37,005 bases of DNA from a virus. The stretch is from positions 1 through 37,005 of the IMG/VR virus record IMGVR_UViG_3300023292_000026; one strand, 5' to 3'. Shown here piece by piece: positions 6,298-12,976 of this stretch (the stretch's first letter is position 1; every line of letters begins with the position of its first letter). The notes beneath the pieces were generated by a model. The model was not told the DNA's origin. It saw only the letters and a list, made by a program, of their open reading frames with translations, and did no database searches. A program made the position numbers and the translations under genes.

Positions 6298-6321
6298 TAA
6301 AAAGAAAATTAAAGAGAAAAA

Positions 6322-6585
6322 ATGAGAAAAATAAAATTAACAGATAAAGTATTGGAAGAATTAGGAGAGAAAAGAATGAAAGAGTTGTTAAAGGAATTTA
6401 AGAAAGCTTATAACACATATTCAGGTATGCACGCAGGTCATTTTGCTCCGGGAGTTATAATGAAATATGCAGAAACAAAAGATGGATATTGGTATTGGAA
6501 AGGATATAGATTAAATACTTTTGTAAATTATTTAGATAAACTTAAAAGAGAAAAATATGACTCAAAGCACAAGAGCAAACATTAA
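6322..6585 (+). CDS. Hypothetical protein, 87 aa
   Basis: A basic, aromatic-rich protein (DGYWYWKGYRLNTFVNYLDKL) with a His/Lys tail. The AAAGAGAAAAA before its ATG is only a weak ribosome-binding match. It overlaps the NinG start by 29 bases, which suggests coupled translation. Function unknown. Confidence 0.65.
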   Translation: MRKIKLTDKVLEELGEKRMKELLKEFKKAYNTYSGMHAGHFAPGVIMKYAETKDGYWYWKGYRLNTFVNYLDKLKREKYDSKHKSKH

Positions 6586-7126
6586 AGAATGGGAAAAAAT
6601 AAGGCAGAGAGGTATGCTTAAGTTTCAGGAAAAGCAAAGGAAAAAGAATTTAGAAAAATTAAAAGCAGGAACATTATACCCAAAGATTGAATTTAAGATA
6701 AGAAAAGTTCCGGTAGATAAAGATATTAGGTGGTATAAGAAAGTATTATGGACTTGGTTTAGTAAGTTTATTAGATTGAGAGATAGTAATGAGAAAGGGA
6801 TCTGCGCTTGCATAACTTGTGAACGAGAGCATAAATGGAACGATGGACTATTAGACGCAGGACATTTTGAAGCAAAGAACAAGGGCAATTCAATATACTT
6901 TGATGAGCAGGATGTTAACGGACAATGTAGATATTGTAATAAATGGTTAAGTGGCAATCTAGCAGTTTATAGGGTTAAGATAGATGAGAAATGGGGAGCA
7001 GGAACAGCAGATAGATTAGCAATCAAAGCTAGGGAAACAAAATCTTTTACAGAGAAAGAGTTAATAGAAAAAATAAATTATTATAAGATAGAAGTTAAAA
7101 AATTATTACAGATAAAGGATTTATAA
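6557..7126 (+). CDS. ninG: NinG/Rap-type recombination nuclease
   Basis: The 189-residue protein matches lambda NinG (Rap), a structure-specific endonuclease acting on D-loops and Holliday-type junctions in the Red pathway. Visible hallmarks are a basic N-terminal helix, CACITC (Cys85/Cys88), DAGHFEAKN with His103, IYFDEQDVNGQCRYCNKWLSG (Cys124/Cys127), and the YRVKIDEKWG segment near 140. The cysteines form the zinc site and the His belongs to the HNH-like centre. With ERF upstream it completes an annealing-plus-resolution pathway. Start ATG 6557 lies within the previous gene. Confidence 0.88.
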   Translation: MTQSTRANIKEWEKIRQRGMLKFQEKQRKKNLEKLKAGTLYPKIEFKIRKVPVDKDIRWYKKVLWTWFSKFIRLRDSNEKGICACITCEREHKWNDGLLDAGHFEAKNKGNSIYFDEQDVNGQCRYCNKWLSGNLAVYRVKIDEKWGAGTADRLAIKARETKSFTEKELIEKINYYKIEVKKLLQIKDL

Positions 7127-7127
7127 A

Positions 7128-7706
7128 ATGAATATTTGGAGAACAAAGAAAATTAAGAGGTCGGCAAAAATAAACATACCTGTTTTGATTATATTAGTTA
7201 TAATCTTTGTGTTATGTTCTTATCTTGTCTGGGAGTTTTTAAAAACAGGATTTAGGAGTGAGGAAATACGGTATCAGCAAAAGTTTGAGGTTTACGAAAT
7301 GTTAGAAACGAAATTAAAAGAACAAAGAGATTACAAGATAGCAGTATTTAGACAGAAAGAAATAGATGACATAACCATTGTAAGGGGAATAATAGGAGAG
7401 GCAATAGGAGAATCAACAGAGGGAATAATTGCAGTATCTTGGGTATTAAGGAATAGGCTAGATGCAGGAATGAATATTGGGTTTTGTAGTTTAGACAGGG
7501 AGGATTTAGATCGTTTCATAAGCAAACAACCAAAATGGAAAATAACATTAGTGGGTTTTATATGGCAAAAGGTTAAAATGGGTCAACTACCAGATCCAAC
7601 CAAGGGTGCATTATATTTTGAGAACGTGAACGCATTTGGATTGCCGTCTTGGATAGAGCAGGTCAAGCTAACTGTATTGATTGGTAACCACAGATTTTAC
7701 AAGTAA
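7128..7706 (+). CDS. Membrane-anchored SleB-type cell-wall hydrolase
   Basis: The product has 192 residues. Residues about 15-36 are a transmembrane segment after a basic N-terminus, a coiled region follows to about 80, and the rest is a Hydrolase_2/SleB domain. Family features are VRGIIGEAIGES with the putative catalytic Glu91, IIAVSWVLRNRLDAG, DPTKGALYFENVNAFG and the terminal IGNHRFYK. SleB enzymes are lytic transglycosylases on peptidoglycan. The anchor places the enzyme on the outer face of the inner membrane, like a signal-arrest endolysin that needs no holin. It is 5 kb from the amidase/holin pair, so the phage encodes two lysis activities in separate modules. Confidence 0.85.
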   Translation: MNIWRTKKIKRSAKINIPVLIILVIIFVLCSYLVWEFLKTGFRSEEIRYQQKFEVYEMLETKLKEQRDYKIAVFRQKEIDDITIVRGIIGEAIGESTEGIIAVSWVLRNRLDAGMNIGFCSLDREDLDRFISKQPKWKITLVGFIWQKVKMGQLPDPTKGALYFENVNAFGLPSWIEQVKLTVLIGNHRFYK

Positions 7707-7709
7707 AGA

Positions 7710-7836
7710 TTAATTAGTTTATGGCTGGGGATCTCGTTTAGTTTTAGGCCCGGTCGTAGAATAATAGGTGTCCCAGCAAGGTTTTTTGTTTACCCTCATA
7801 AGCATCTGTTATTCTCCCCGGCCACAAGCTAATTAA
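7710..7836 (+). ncRNA. Structured RNA candidate with long closing helix
   Basis: No coding frame fits here. P1 pairs 7710-7731 with 7815-7836: 22 positions, one A-C mismatch and two wobbles, from UUAAUUAG/CUAAUUAA through UGGCUGGGGA/UCCCCGGCCA. P2 pairs 7759-7770 with 7803-7814 and abuts P1 directly. G+C is far higher than in the flanks. GCUGGG (7724-7729) can instead pair with CCCAGC (7772-7777), and GGCCCGG (7747-7753) with the 3' strand of P1, so alternative folds exist. It lies 14 bases before the gene at 7850. It may be a riboswitch-like leader or a free-standing RNA; I cannot match it to a known class. Confidence 0.55.
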
Positions 7837-7849
7837 GTTAAATAATTAT

Positions 7850-8074
7850 ATGAAATGGGAAAAAGAAGATATCAAAAATATTTTAAAAGAACATAAAATA
7901 TATTCAGACGAACTTATTATTAGTTTATGGCAGTATTGTGTTGGGAATGGTCAGTGTTTATTAGATAAACAGAAAGAAGAAATACTTGATTTAATAACAG
8001 ACGAAATAGTAATTGCCCAAAAAGAGGGACAACCAACAAGTCGCTTAACATCGCTTTTCAATAAAATAAAATAA
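7850..8074 (+). CDS. Hypothetical protein, 74 aa
   Basis: A small helical, acidic protein (EEILDLITDEIVIAQKEG) that follows the structured RNA and may be regulated by it. The start context AATAATTAT-ATG is the usual SD-less one here. No family recognised. Confidence 0.65.
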   Translation: MKWEKEDIKNILKEHKIYSDELIISLWQYCVGNGQCLLDKQKEEILDLITDEIVIAQKEGQPTSRLTSLFNKIK

Positions 8075-8078
8075 TTAT

Positions 8079-8357
8079 ATGTCAGACAAAATCAAAGATT
8101 GGGAAATAAAAATAATGGCACTCATTAAAAAACTTGAATTAAGGGCTTATAGAATAGGAAAGACTGGCAATAAAGATGAAGAAAGTGTAAGTCCAAATAA
8201 AAGAGAAATAGTAGGCTATGTTCAAGAACTTTTAGATAAAAGGGAAGAAGAAGTTATAAAAGAATTATGTGTTATAGCTGGAATTAGAGAAGTTAATGAT
8301 AGACAATTTCATATTATTTTAAAAGAATATAACAATAAAAAAGAATTAAATAAATAG
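8079..8357 (+). CDS. Hypothetical protein, 92 aa
   Basis: A highly charged, helical protein with KRE/KK-rich segments and a single Cys (KELCVIAGIREVND). It starts four bases after the previous stop, so the two are likely in one transcript. No family recognised. Confidence 0.65.
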   Translation: MSDKIKDWEIKIMALIKKLELRAYRIGKTGNKDEESVSPNKREIVGYVQELLDKREEEVIKELCVIAGIREVNDRQFHIILKEYNNKKELNK

Positions 8358-8361
8358 TATT

Positions 8362-8520
8362 ATGAAAGAAACAAGAATAAGACCAGATTGGATATTAAAA
8401 GGATATTGTGGAATGAAGTTATTTGTTAGAGCACCTTTCAAAGATATACTTTTGAAAAGAAAATTAGTTACAATAACTGATAAATTTGAAATGACATTGA
8501 AAAAGAATTGGAATAAATAA
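8362..8520 (+). CDS. Hypothetical basic protein, 52 aa
   Basis: The ATG at 8362 follows the previous stop by four bases, and the frame closes at TAA 8518-8520. It is strongly basic and aromatic (KETRIRPDWILKGYCGMKL), and codon use (AGA, TTA, ATA) matches neighbouring genes. Close spacing and codon use favour a real gene. Function unknown. Confidence 0.5.
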   Translation: MKETRIRPDWILKGYCGMKLFVRAPFKDILLKRKLVTITDKFEMTLKKNWNK

Positions 8521-8528
8521 AAACAATA

Positions 8529-8547
8529 AGTTCTTTTAAAAAGGAGG
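8529..8547 (+). promoter_or_regulatory. Strong SD leader, first copy of a repeated 19-mer
   Basis: AGTTCTTTTAAAAAGGAGG is repeated with one change at 9648-9666. GGAGG at 8543-8547 is six bases from the GTG at 8554, a full Shine-Dalgarno sequence that most genes in this genome lack. It therefore marks the start of a foreign-looking block. Confidence 0.75.
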
Positions 8548-8553
8548 TGAATC

Positions 8554-8736
8554 GTGTTATTCGCAGATTTGGACAAAGGTGATAAGTTCATAGCCCGACC
8601 ATTAGAAGAAGATGATGGTTGTAATCCTTTCTATGTCTTTATAAAGATAGAAAAAAACAAAGCCGTTAATTTAGTAAATGGAGCAACAAGCAGTATGCCT
8701 GACAAGATGGAAATAATCAAAGTAAGGGGGTTATGA
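8554..8736 (+). CDS. Small phage protein, 60 aa, SD-driven GTG start
   Basis: The start is fixed by AAGGAGGTGA six to ten bases ahead of GTG 8554. The product looks like the small barrel proteins common in phage early regions: FADLDKGDKFIARP, then VFIKIEKNKAVNLVNGAT and a KMEIIKV strand. No activity is known to me. It is the first gene of a three-gene block that uses SD sequences and richer codon choice. Confidence 0.65.
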   Translation: MLFADLDKGDKFIARPLEEDDGCNPFYVFIKIEKNKAVNLVNGATSSMPDKMEIIKVRGL

Positions 8737-8936
8737 TGAAAAAGACAAAGCATCATATAATACCAAGAAGTAGGGGTGGAAAATCAAACAGGGAAAACAT
8801 AATAAGGATAGACGGAAAATTACACGACTTGTATCATCAATTATTTGAAAACAAAACACCTGACGAAGTTATCCGTTTCCTGAACGAGTATTTCTGGAAA
8901 GAAGAATATGTTATCACAAAGAAAGGGGGTATGTAA
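8736..8936 (+). CDS. HNH-like mini-protein
   Basis: The ATG at 8736 sits five bases after AAGGGGG; the ATG at 8733 would be too close, so I use 8736 (66 residues). KHHIIPRSRGGKSNRENII resembles the first half of an HNH nuclease centre, and HDLYHQLFENKTPDEVIRFL follows as in small HNH-associated phage proteins. The CxxC zinc pairs of full enzymes are absent, so it may be a minimal HNH nuclease, a fragment, or a DNA-binding protein of that fold. It shares 1-base overlaps with both neighbours. Confidence 0.65.
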   Translation: MKKTKHHIIPRSRGGKSNRENIIRIDGKLHDLYHQLFENKTPDEVIRFLNEYFWKEEYVITKKGGM

Positions 8937-9142
8937 TGAAATTCTCAACTTATGTAGCAACCCAGGAAAAGGCATACCACGAAACCATCGAAGGATTATT
9001 GTATGAAATCGATGAATTACAAGAGAAGTGCGAAGAATTGATTAAGGAATTGATTAAGGTTGGTAGTGTCGAAGTATGCGATGGAAAAGAATTAACCGAA
9101 GTTAAGCGTCACGTAGGATTTGACGTAGGTGGTAAAAGATGA
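8936..9142 (+). CDS. Hypothetical coiled-coil protein, 68 aa
   Basis: AAGGGGG lies six bases before ATG 8936. Residues about 10-45 are a likely coiled coil (LLYEIDELQEKCEELIKELI). Use of ATC and CGT codons is unlike the AGA/ATA-rich neighbours. An 18-codon frame (9139-9195) overlaps the stop as ATGA and may be a remnant or leader peptide. Function unknown. Confidence 0.6.
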   Translation: MKFSTYVATQEKAYHETIEGLLYEIDELQEKCEELIKELIKVGSVEVCDGKELTEVKRHVGFDVGGKR

Positions 9143-9235
9143 AAAGAGATAAACGTGGAATTATAACACGAAACCAGTTCGTTAGCTCTGGTTAAAAGCT
9201 GACATTCATTAGCTAATTAAGTTAATTATAATATT

Positions 9236-9427
9236 ATGGAAATAGAAATATCATTTAATTTTCATAACTTTGAAGAATTTTTTGAAAAGCAAAAAAGAGA
9301 GTTTATTGAAATTGCAGAAAAACATACAGGAGAAAAGATTGATGGAAAAGAACCATTGTTGCCCATTGATACTGTGAAAGATATAGCACAAGTATTTTGG
9401 GATGAATTTTGGATTAAATATTTTTAA
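9236..9427 (+). CDS. Hypothetical acidic protein, 63 aa
   Basis: Here the genome returns to its usual SD-less start (ATAATATT-ATG). The product is small, acidic and Phe-rich (FNFHNFEEFFEKQKREF). The 93-base gap before it contains small hairpins and AGCTAATTAAGTTAA, which also ends the structured RNA at 7827-7841. No family recognised. Confidence 0.6.
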   Translation: MEIEISFNFHNFEEFFEKQKREFIEIAEKHTGEKIDGKEPLLPIDTVKDIAQVFWDEFWIKYF

Positions 9428-9443
9428 TTAAATAATTATATAT

Positions 9444-9641
9444 ATGGAAACAAAAAAAGAACAAATAATTGAATTAGCGAGGTTTATGCACGAGGAATAC
9501 GAAGACTCTGCAAGATTGTTTGGCTGGGAAAGCCAAGAAAAATGTAGAGTGCCATTTGATAAATTGCCACCAGCTAACGCAAAAACTATGCTCAATGTTG
9601 CTAAACAAATAATTGAAAATTATATTCTAATCAAAGTTTAA
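9444..9641 (+). CDS. Hypothetical protein, 65 aa
   Basis: A compact helical protein, EQIIELARFMHEEYEDSA then GWESQEKC and DKLPPANAKTMLNVAKQIIE, resembling small proteins carried by many phages without known function. The start is SD-less. It lies between the two SD-bearing blocks. Confidence 0.65.
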   Translation: METKKEQIIELARFMHEEYEDSARLFGWESQEKCRVPFDKLPPANAKTMLNVAKQIIENYILIKV

Positions 9642-9647
9642 ATAATT

Positions 9648-9666
9648 AGTTCTTTTACAAAGGAGG
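9648..9666 (+). promoter_or_regulatory. Second copy of the SD leader 19-mer
   Basis: AGTTCTTTTACAAAGGAGG matches 8529-8547 at 18 of 19 bases. Its own GGAGG is not followed by a usable start. A second SD (AGGAGG at 9692-9697) lies five bases before ATG 9703, so this copy may be a relic of the cassette edge or a leader for a lost small gene. Confidence 0.65.
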
Positions 9667-9702
9667 AAAATAATAGGAGTCCAAAAACCAAAGGAGGTTA
9701 TG

Positions 9703-10533
9703 ATGGACAAGATAGATAAGAATAGATGGGTTGAATTGCGTAATAGGGTTGGTTTCAAAAGTGGTATGATACCACGTCTTAACAAGCAACGCTTGAAAGT
9801 AAAGGATCACGGTAAAGAGTATGCTGAAGTTGTATTCTTTGGAGATACTCACTGGGGATCTCCTCAATGTGACAGAGATCGAGCAAGGCGAATGATACAG
9901 CACTGCATAGACAAAAACATTTATGTTTTACTTATGGGTGACTTAATTGAGTTCGCTACCAGAGGATCAGTCGGCGCAGGTGTTTATGAGCAGATTATGA
10001 ACCCACATCAGCAGTTTGATGAGGTAATGGAGATGCTTACACCCTTGGCAGACAAGAAACTGATACTGGGATTGCTCCGGGGAAACCACGAATTACGTGG
10101 ATACAAGGAAAGTGGTATTGACATTGCTCGTATTATGGCGACAGAACTGGATTGTCGCTATTTAATGGATGCTTGCTGGAACTTGTGGTATGTTGGAAAG
10201 CAGAGTTATTCAATTTATTCATTGCACGGTGCAACTGGAAGTAGGTATATCTATACCAAATTGAATTGTGCTATTAAAATAGCTCACAACTTTGCTTCGG
10301 AAATCTTGGTAATGGGTCACGTTCACGAAAACGCATATACCTCAACCATCAGTCAGGTGTTGAATAAGCATACAAAAACCATCGAGGAGATGAAACACTT
10401 TGTTGTTCTTACTGGTCATTATCTTAATTATGACAAGAGTTATGCTCAACGACTTGGTATGGGGCAAGGTAAACTTGGATCACCAAAGATTAAATTCTTT
10501 GCAAACAAACACGACATTCACATTAGTTGTTAA
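9703..10533 (+). CDS. Calcineurin-like metallophosphoesterase
   Basis: I choose ATG 9703, five bases after AGGAGG, over ATG 9700; the product is 276 residues. All motifs of the two-metal phosphoesterase fold are present in order: FGDTHWG (near residue 48), MGDLIEF, RGNHELRG, SLHGATG and MGHVHEN. Phage enzymes of this type may act as nucleases, nucleotide phosphodiesterases or phosphatases; the substrate cannot be read from sequence. Its SD and its CGT/CTT/ACC codons differ clearly from the AGA/TTA-rich flanks, which suggests recent acquisition. A perfect hairpin follows the stop. Confidence 0.85.
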   Translation: MDKIDKNRWVELRNRVGFKSGMIPRLNKQRLKVKDHGKEYAEVVFFGDTHWGSPQCDRDRARRMIQHCIDKNIYVLLMGDLIEFATRGSVGAGVYEQIMNPHQQFDEVMEMLTPLADKKLILGLLRGNHELRGYKESGIDIARIMATELDCRYLMDACWNLWYVGKQSYSIYSLHGATGSRYIYTKLNCAIKIAHNFASEILVMGHVHENAYTSTISQVLNKHTKTIEEMKHFVVLTGHYLNYDKSYAQRLGMGQGKLGSPKIKFFANKHDIHISC

Positions 10534-10551
10534 CCGGACTTCTATAAAAAC

Positions 10552-10574
10552 AGGGGAGATGAAAGCTCTCCCCT
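10552..10574 (+). terminator. Hairpin after the metallophosphoesterase
   Basis: AGGGGAGA (10552-10559) and TCTCCCCT (10567-10574) form a perfect 8-bp stem around a 7-base loop. No U tract follows on the + strand. An A run precedes it, so the terminator orientation is for the minus strand. On the + strand it may pause polymerase or protect an mRNA 3' end. Confidence 0.5.
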
Positions 10575-10590
10575 CAAACTAAAAAATTAT

Positions 10591-11847
10591 ATGAAATTAA
10601 ATAAAATATACAATGGAGATTGTCTTAAAGTTATGAGAACATTTCCAGACAACTCAATAGATACTATAATTACTGACCCGCCTTATGGACTTTCTTTTAT
10701 GGGAAAGAAATGGGATTATGATGTGCCAAAGGTAGAATTGTGGCAAGAGGCATTAAGAGTGTTAAAACCAGGTGGAACATTATTAAGTTTTGGTGGCTCA
10801 AGAACTTATCACAGAATGGCTTGTGCCGTTGAAGATGCTGGCTTTATATTAAAGGATTGTATGCTCTGGATTTTTGGTTCAGGTTTTCCAAAAGCTACTG
10901 ATATTAGTAAGCAATTAGATAAAGGAAAAGAAAGAAAAGTTATTGGAAAGGGAAAACAACATATTTCTGGAGAAGGAAAAGATAATTCTTGGGAAAGTGG
11001 ATATAAATTAGATTATAATATTACAGAACCAGCAACACCAGAAGCTAAACTCTGGAACGGTTGGAAATCACACGGACTAAAACCAGCATATGAACCTATT
11101 ATTGTGGCTATGAAACCTAATGATGGCACCTACGCCAATAACGCCTTAAAGCACGGAGTAGCTGGATTGAATATAGATGGTGGGAGGATACCTTGTAATG
11201 ATAAACCTAAGTTCCCAGAAGGAAAATATGACCAAAATACAGATATTAAATGGAGAACAGATAAAAGAAATAAAGATACACAACCACAAGGCAGATTTCC
11301 TGCTAATATTTTGTTAGATTCCGAAGCTGGTAAAATGTTAGATGAACAGAGTGGGGAATTAAGTGTTGCTGGAAATATTAGAGAAGCAAAAATAAATGAT
11401 TATAATGCAAGTTCTTATAAAGCGGGTATTGGTAAAAGAAACCCGAAATATCATAATGATAAAGGTGGAGCTTCAAGATTTTTCTATGTAGCTAAGGCAA
11501 GTAAGAGTGAAAGGAATATGGGGTGTGAGGATATGGAATTGATAAGACATTCAGATCGTAAAAAAGATGATGGAGTTGGCGGAGATAATCCAAGAAATAG
11601 AACTAATACTTCTAAAAAGAATTTTCACCCAACAGTCAAACCACTTAAACTTATGGAATATCTTTGTATTTTAACTAAAACTCCAACAGGTGGAATTGTA
11701 TTAGACCCTTTTGCTGGATCAGGAACAACCTGTATGGCTTGCAAGAGAACAGGAAGACCATTTATAGGAATAGAACAAGATAAAGAATATTGCAAGATAG
11801 CAGAGGCACGCATTGAGGCGACAATAGTAGATAATAAATTGTTTTAA
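10591..11847 (+). CDS. DNA methyltransferase, beta class (N6-adenine or N4-cytosine)
   Basis: The product has 418 residues. The catalytic motif TDPPYGLSF is near residue 29 and the S-adenosylmethionine motif LDPFAGSGTTC near 371, the motif IV-before-motif I order that defines the beta class (N6_N4_Mtase family). The long middle part (about 95-340) is the target-recognition region. It would transfer a methyl group from SAM to adenine N6 or cytosine N4. No restriction enzyme is nearby, so it is an orphan enzyme, most likely protecting phage DNA from host restriction. It returns to an SD-less start and native codon use. Confidence 0.9.
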   Translation: MKLNKIYNGDCLKVMRTFPDNSIDTIITDPPYGLSFMGKKWDYDVPKVELWQEALRVLKPGGTLLSFGGSRTYHRMACAVEDAGFILKDCMLWIFGSGFPKATDISKQLDKGKERKVIGKGKQHISGEGKDNSWESGYKLDYNITEPATPEAKLWNGWKSHGLKPAYEPIIVAMKPNDGTYANNALKHGVAGLNIDGGRIPCNDKPKFPEGKYDQNTDIKWRTDKRNKDTQPQGRFPANILLDSEAGKMLDEQSGELSVAGNIREAKINDYNASSYKAGIGKRNPKYHNDKGGASRFFYVAKASKSERNMGCEDMELIRHSDRKKDDGVGGDNPRNRTNTSKKNFHPTVKPLKLMEYLCILTKTPTGGIVLDPFAGSGTTCMACKRTGRPFIGIEQDKEYCKIAEARIEATIVDNKLF

Positions 11848-11854
11848 TAAAAAA

Positions 11855-11875
11855 GCCTCCGCATTAGCTGGAGGC
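11855..11875 (+). terminator. Hairpin after the methyltransferase
   Basis: GCCTCC (11855-11860) pairs with GGAGGC (11870-11875) around nine bases. An A6 run precedes it and no T run follows. Read from the minus strand it is a clean intrinsic terminator; read from + it is a hairpin without U tract. It precedes the only sizeable gap in this region (11848-12011). Confidence 0.5.
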
Positions 11876-11900
11876 ACAAAAATATATATTAAGTTTTATG

Positions 11901-11968
11901 TTTTACGACACTAAGTATCTATTACCTATGACGAAAGAATTATAAAAATGTAACACATTTTGCGACAC
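11901..11968 (+). promoter_or_regulatory. Paired direct repeats upstream of the packaging promoter, operator candidate
   Basis: TTTTACGACAC (11901-11911) and TTTTGCGACAC (11958-11968) are direct repeats 57 bp apart, differing at one base, in the gap before the 11977 promoter. The second lies eight bases before its -35 box. They are good candidates for binding sites of a phage regulator such as the sigma region 4-like protein. Confidence 0.4.
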
Positions 11969-11976
11969 ATAATAAA

Positions 11977-12005
11977 TTGACTAATTAATTTAATAAGTTT
12001 ATAAT
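11977..12005 (+). promoter_or_regulatory. Consensus promoter, predicted leaderless transcript
   Basis: TTGACT at 11977-11982, a 17-base spacer, TATAAT at 12000-12005. ATG 12012 is seven bases after the -10 box, so transcript and reading frame should start together. It would drive the genes leading into the ParB-methyltransferase and terminase. Confidence 0.8.
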
Positions 12006-12011
12006 GAAACT

Positions 12012-12269
12012 ATGATTACAAAAACAGAGTACCGGGTTATATCCCCGGCCAACAAAAAGATTGATCGCAACGAGATAGAAGTTGAGATCACAGAAACAAG
12101 AGTGGAGAAAAGAATAACAACCATTGGCGCGCTTGATAGTGCAATAGATATGATCAACGGATCAGCTATCAGATACAGAAAGGAAGTAGATGTAGCAGAG
12201 AACAATATTAAGATAATAAAGAAAGAAAGGTCGGAGTTAGATAGTAGGATTAAAAAATTAACAAAGTAA
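12012..12269 (+). CDS. Hypothetical helical protein, 85 aa
   Basis: First gene of the packaging-region transcript, apparently leaderless. Residues 20-45 are charged strand/helix, and the second half (RKEVDVAENNIKIIKKERSE) is a probable coiled coil. No family recognised. Confidence 0.7.
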   Translation: MITKTEYRVISPANKKIDRNEIEVEITETRVEKRITTIGALDSAIDMINGSAIRYRKEVDVAENNIKIIKKERSELDSRIKKLTK

Positions 12270-12271
12270 AA

Positions 12272-12715
12272 ATGAAAGTATTTAAAACCAATAAATTGTT
12301 ATTAGCAATATTTTACAGCAATCTAAGAGGACTAAAAACGGAGCAATTTAAAACAGATGACGAAATGGAGCAATATAGGAATAAGTTAAAGCCAACTTTA
12401 ATGGCAGAGTTAAAAGATTACTGTGATTTATGGGAAGATACAAAAAACATACAAAGGAATTTTGCACAGAAAAAGATAACAGAAGTAGAAGTTAAAAAAG
12501 CAATAGCAAATAGTAATAATAAATTTGCTGAATTAGATGTTATTAATGACGGCAAAGAGATTAGTTTAGAGTTAGAGGATGCAGATTTTAATCTGTTTTT
12601 TGACTTTTTTGGAACGATAGGGAAAAAATCATTCAGTAATATAGATCAATACCTTGACTTCAAGGAACAGCTTAACGCTACCAATATGCAACCAAAGGAT
12701 AAGAAAGTTAATTAA
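12272..12715 (+). CDS. Hypothetical protein, 147 aa
   Basis: It starts two bases after the previous stop. The N-terminal NKLLLAIFYSNLRGLKT helix is followed by charged helices and an acidic patch (LELEDADFNLFFDFFG). No named family is recognised with confidence. Context is the start of the packaging operon. Confidence 0.65.
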   Translation: MKVFKTNKLLLAIFYSNLRGLKTEQFKTDDEMEQYRNKLKPTLMAELKDYCDLWEDTKNIQRNFAQKKITEVEVKKAIANSNNKFAELDVINDGKEISLELEDADFNLFFDFFGTIGKKSFSNIDQYLDFKEQLNATNMQPKDKKVN

Positions 12716-12721
12716 TATTAG

Positions 12722-12958
12722 ATGAATAAAGAACATCTAAAAATTAAAGTATCTGATTTAAAGGCTAATCCTAAAAATCCAAAACAACACGACGACAAAC
12801 TGATCAAAGATAGTATCCAAGATTTAGGTTTTGTGGACGATATTGTAATAGACGAAAAGAATGTTATCCTTGCAGGCCACGGCAGGTTAAAAGCATTAGA
12901 GGAATTAGGAACAAAAGAAATTGACGTTATTAGAATATCCGGGTGGACGCAAGAGTAA
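12722..12958 (+). CDS. ParB-like N-terminal domain of an interrupted ParB-methyltransferase
   Basis: This 78-codon frame is a ParB/Srx-like nuclease domain: LKIKVSDLKANPKNPKQHDD, IKDSIQDLGFVDDIVID and the signature AGHGRLKALEEL (about 51-62). It ends at TAA 12956-12958 within ISGWTQE-stop-KDRYLLLSNK. Homologous fusions normally continue here without a break, commonly with Gln or another residue at that point. The next ORF is in the same frame, 18 bases on. A single C-to-T change (CAA to TAA) would explain the split. Alternatives are a sequencing error, low-level readthrough, or two genuinely separate subunits. Confidence 0.8.
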   Translation: MNKEHLKIKVSDLKANPKNPKQHDDKLIKDSIQDLGFVDDIVIDEKNVILAGHGRLKALEELGTKEIDVIRISGWTQE

Positions 12959-12976
12959 AAAGATAGATATTTATTA

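Noticed and set aside
9227-9232. TATAAT before the gene at 9236 as a promoter
   Set aside because: It is only three bases from the ATG, so transcription would start inside the gene, and the -35 region (TTCATT) is weak. A similar ATAATATT-ATG precedes 22549, so it is start-site context.
10400-10582. 60-codon + strand frame at the end of the metallophosphoesterase gene
   Set aside because: It is out of frame within the 3' end of a well-supported gene and runs into the hairpin; there is no start signal.
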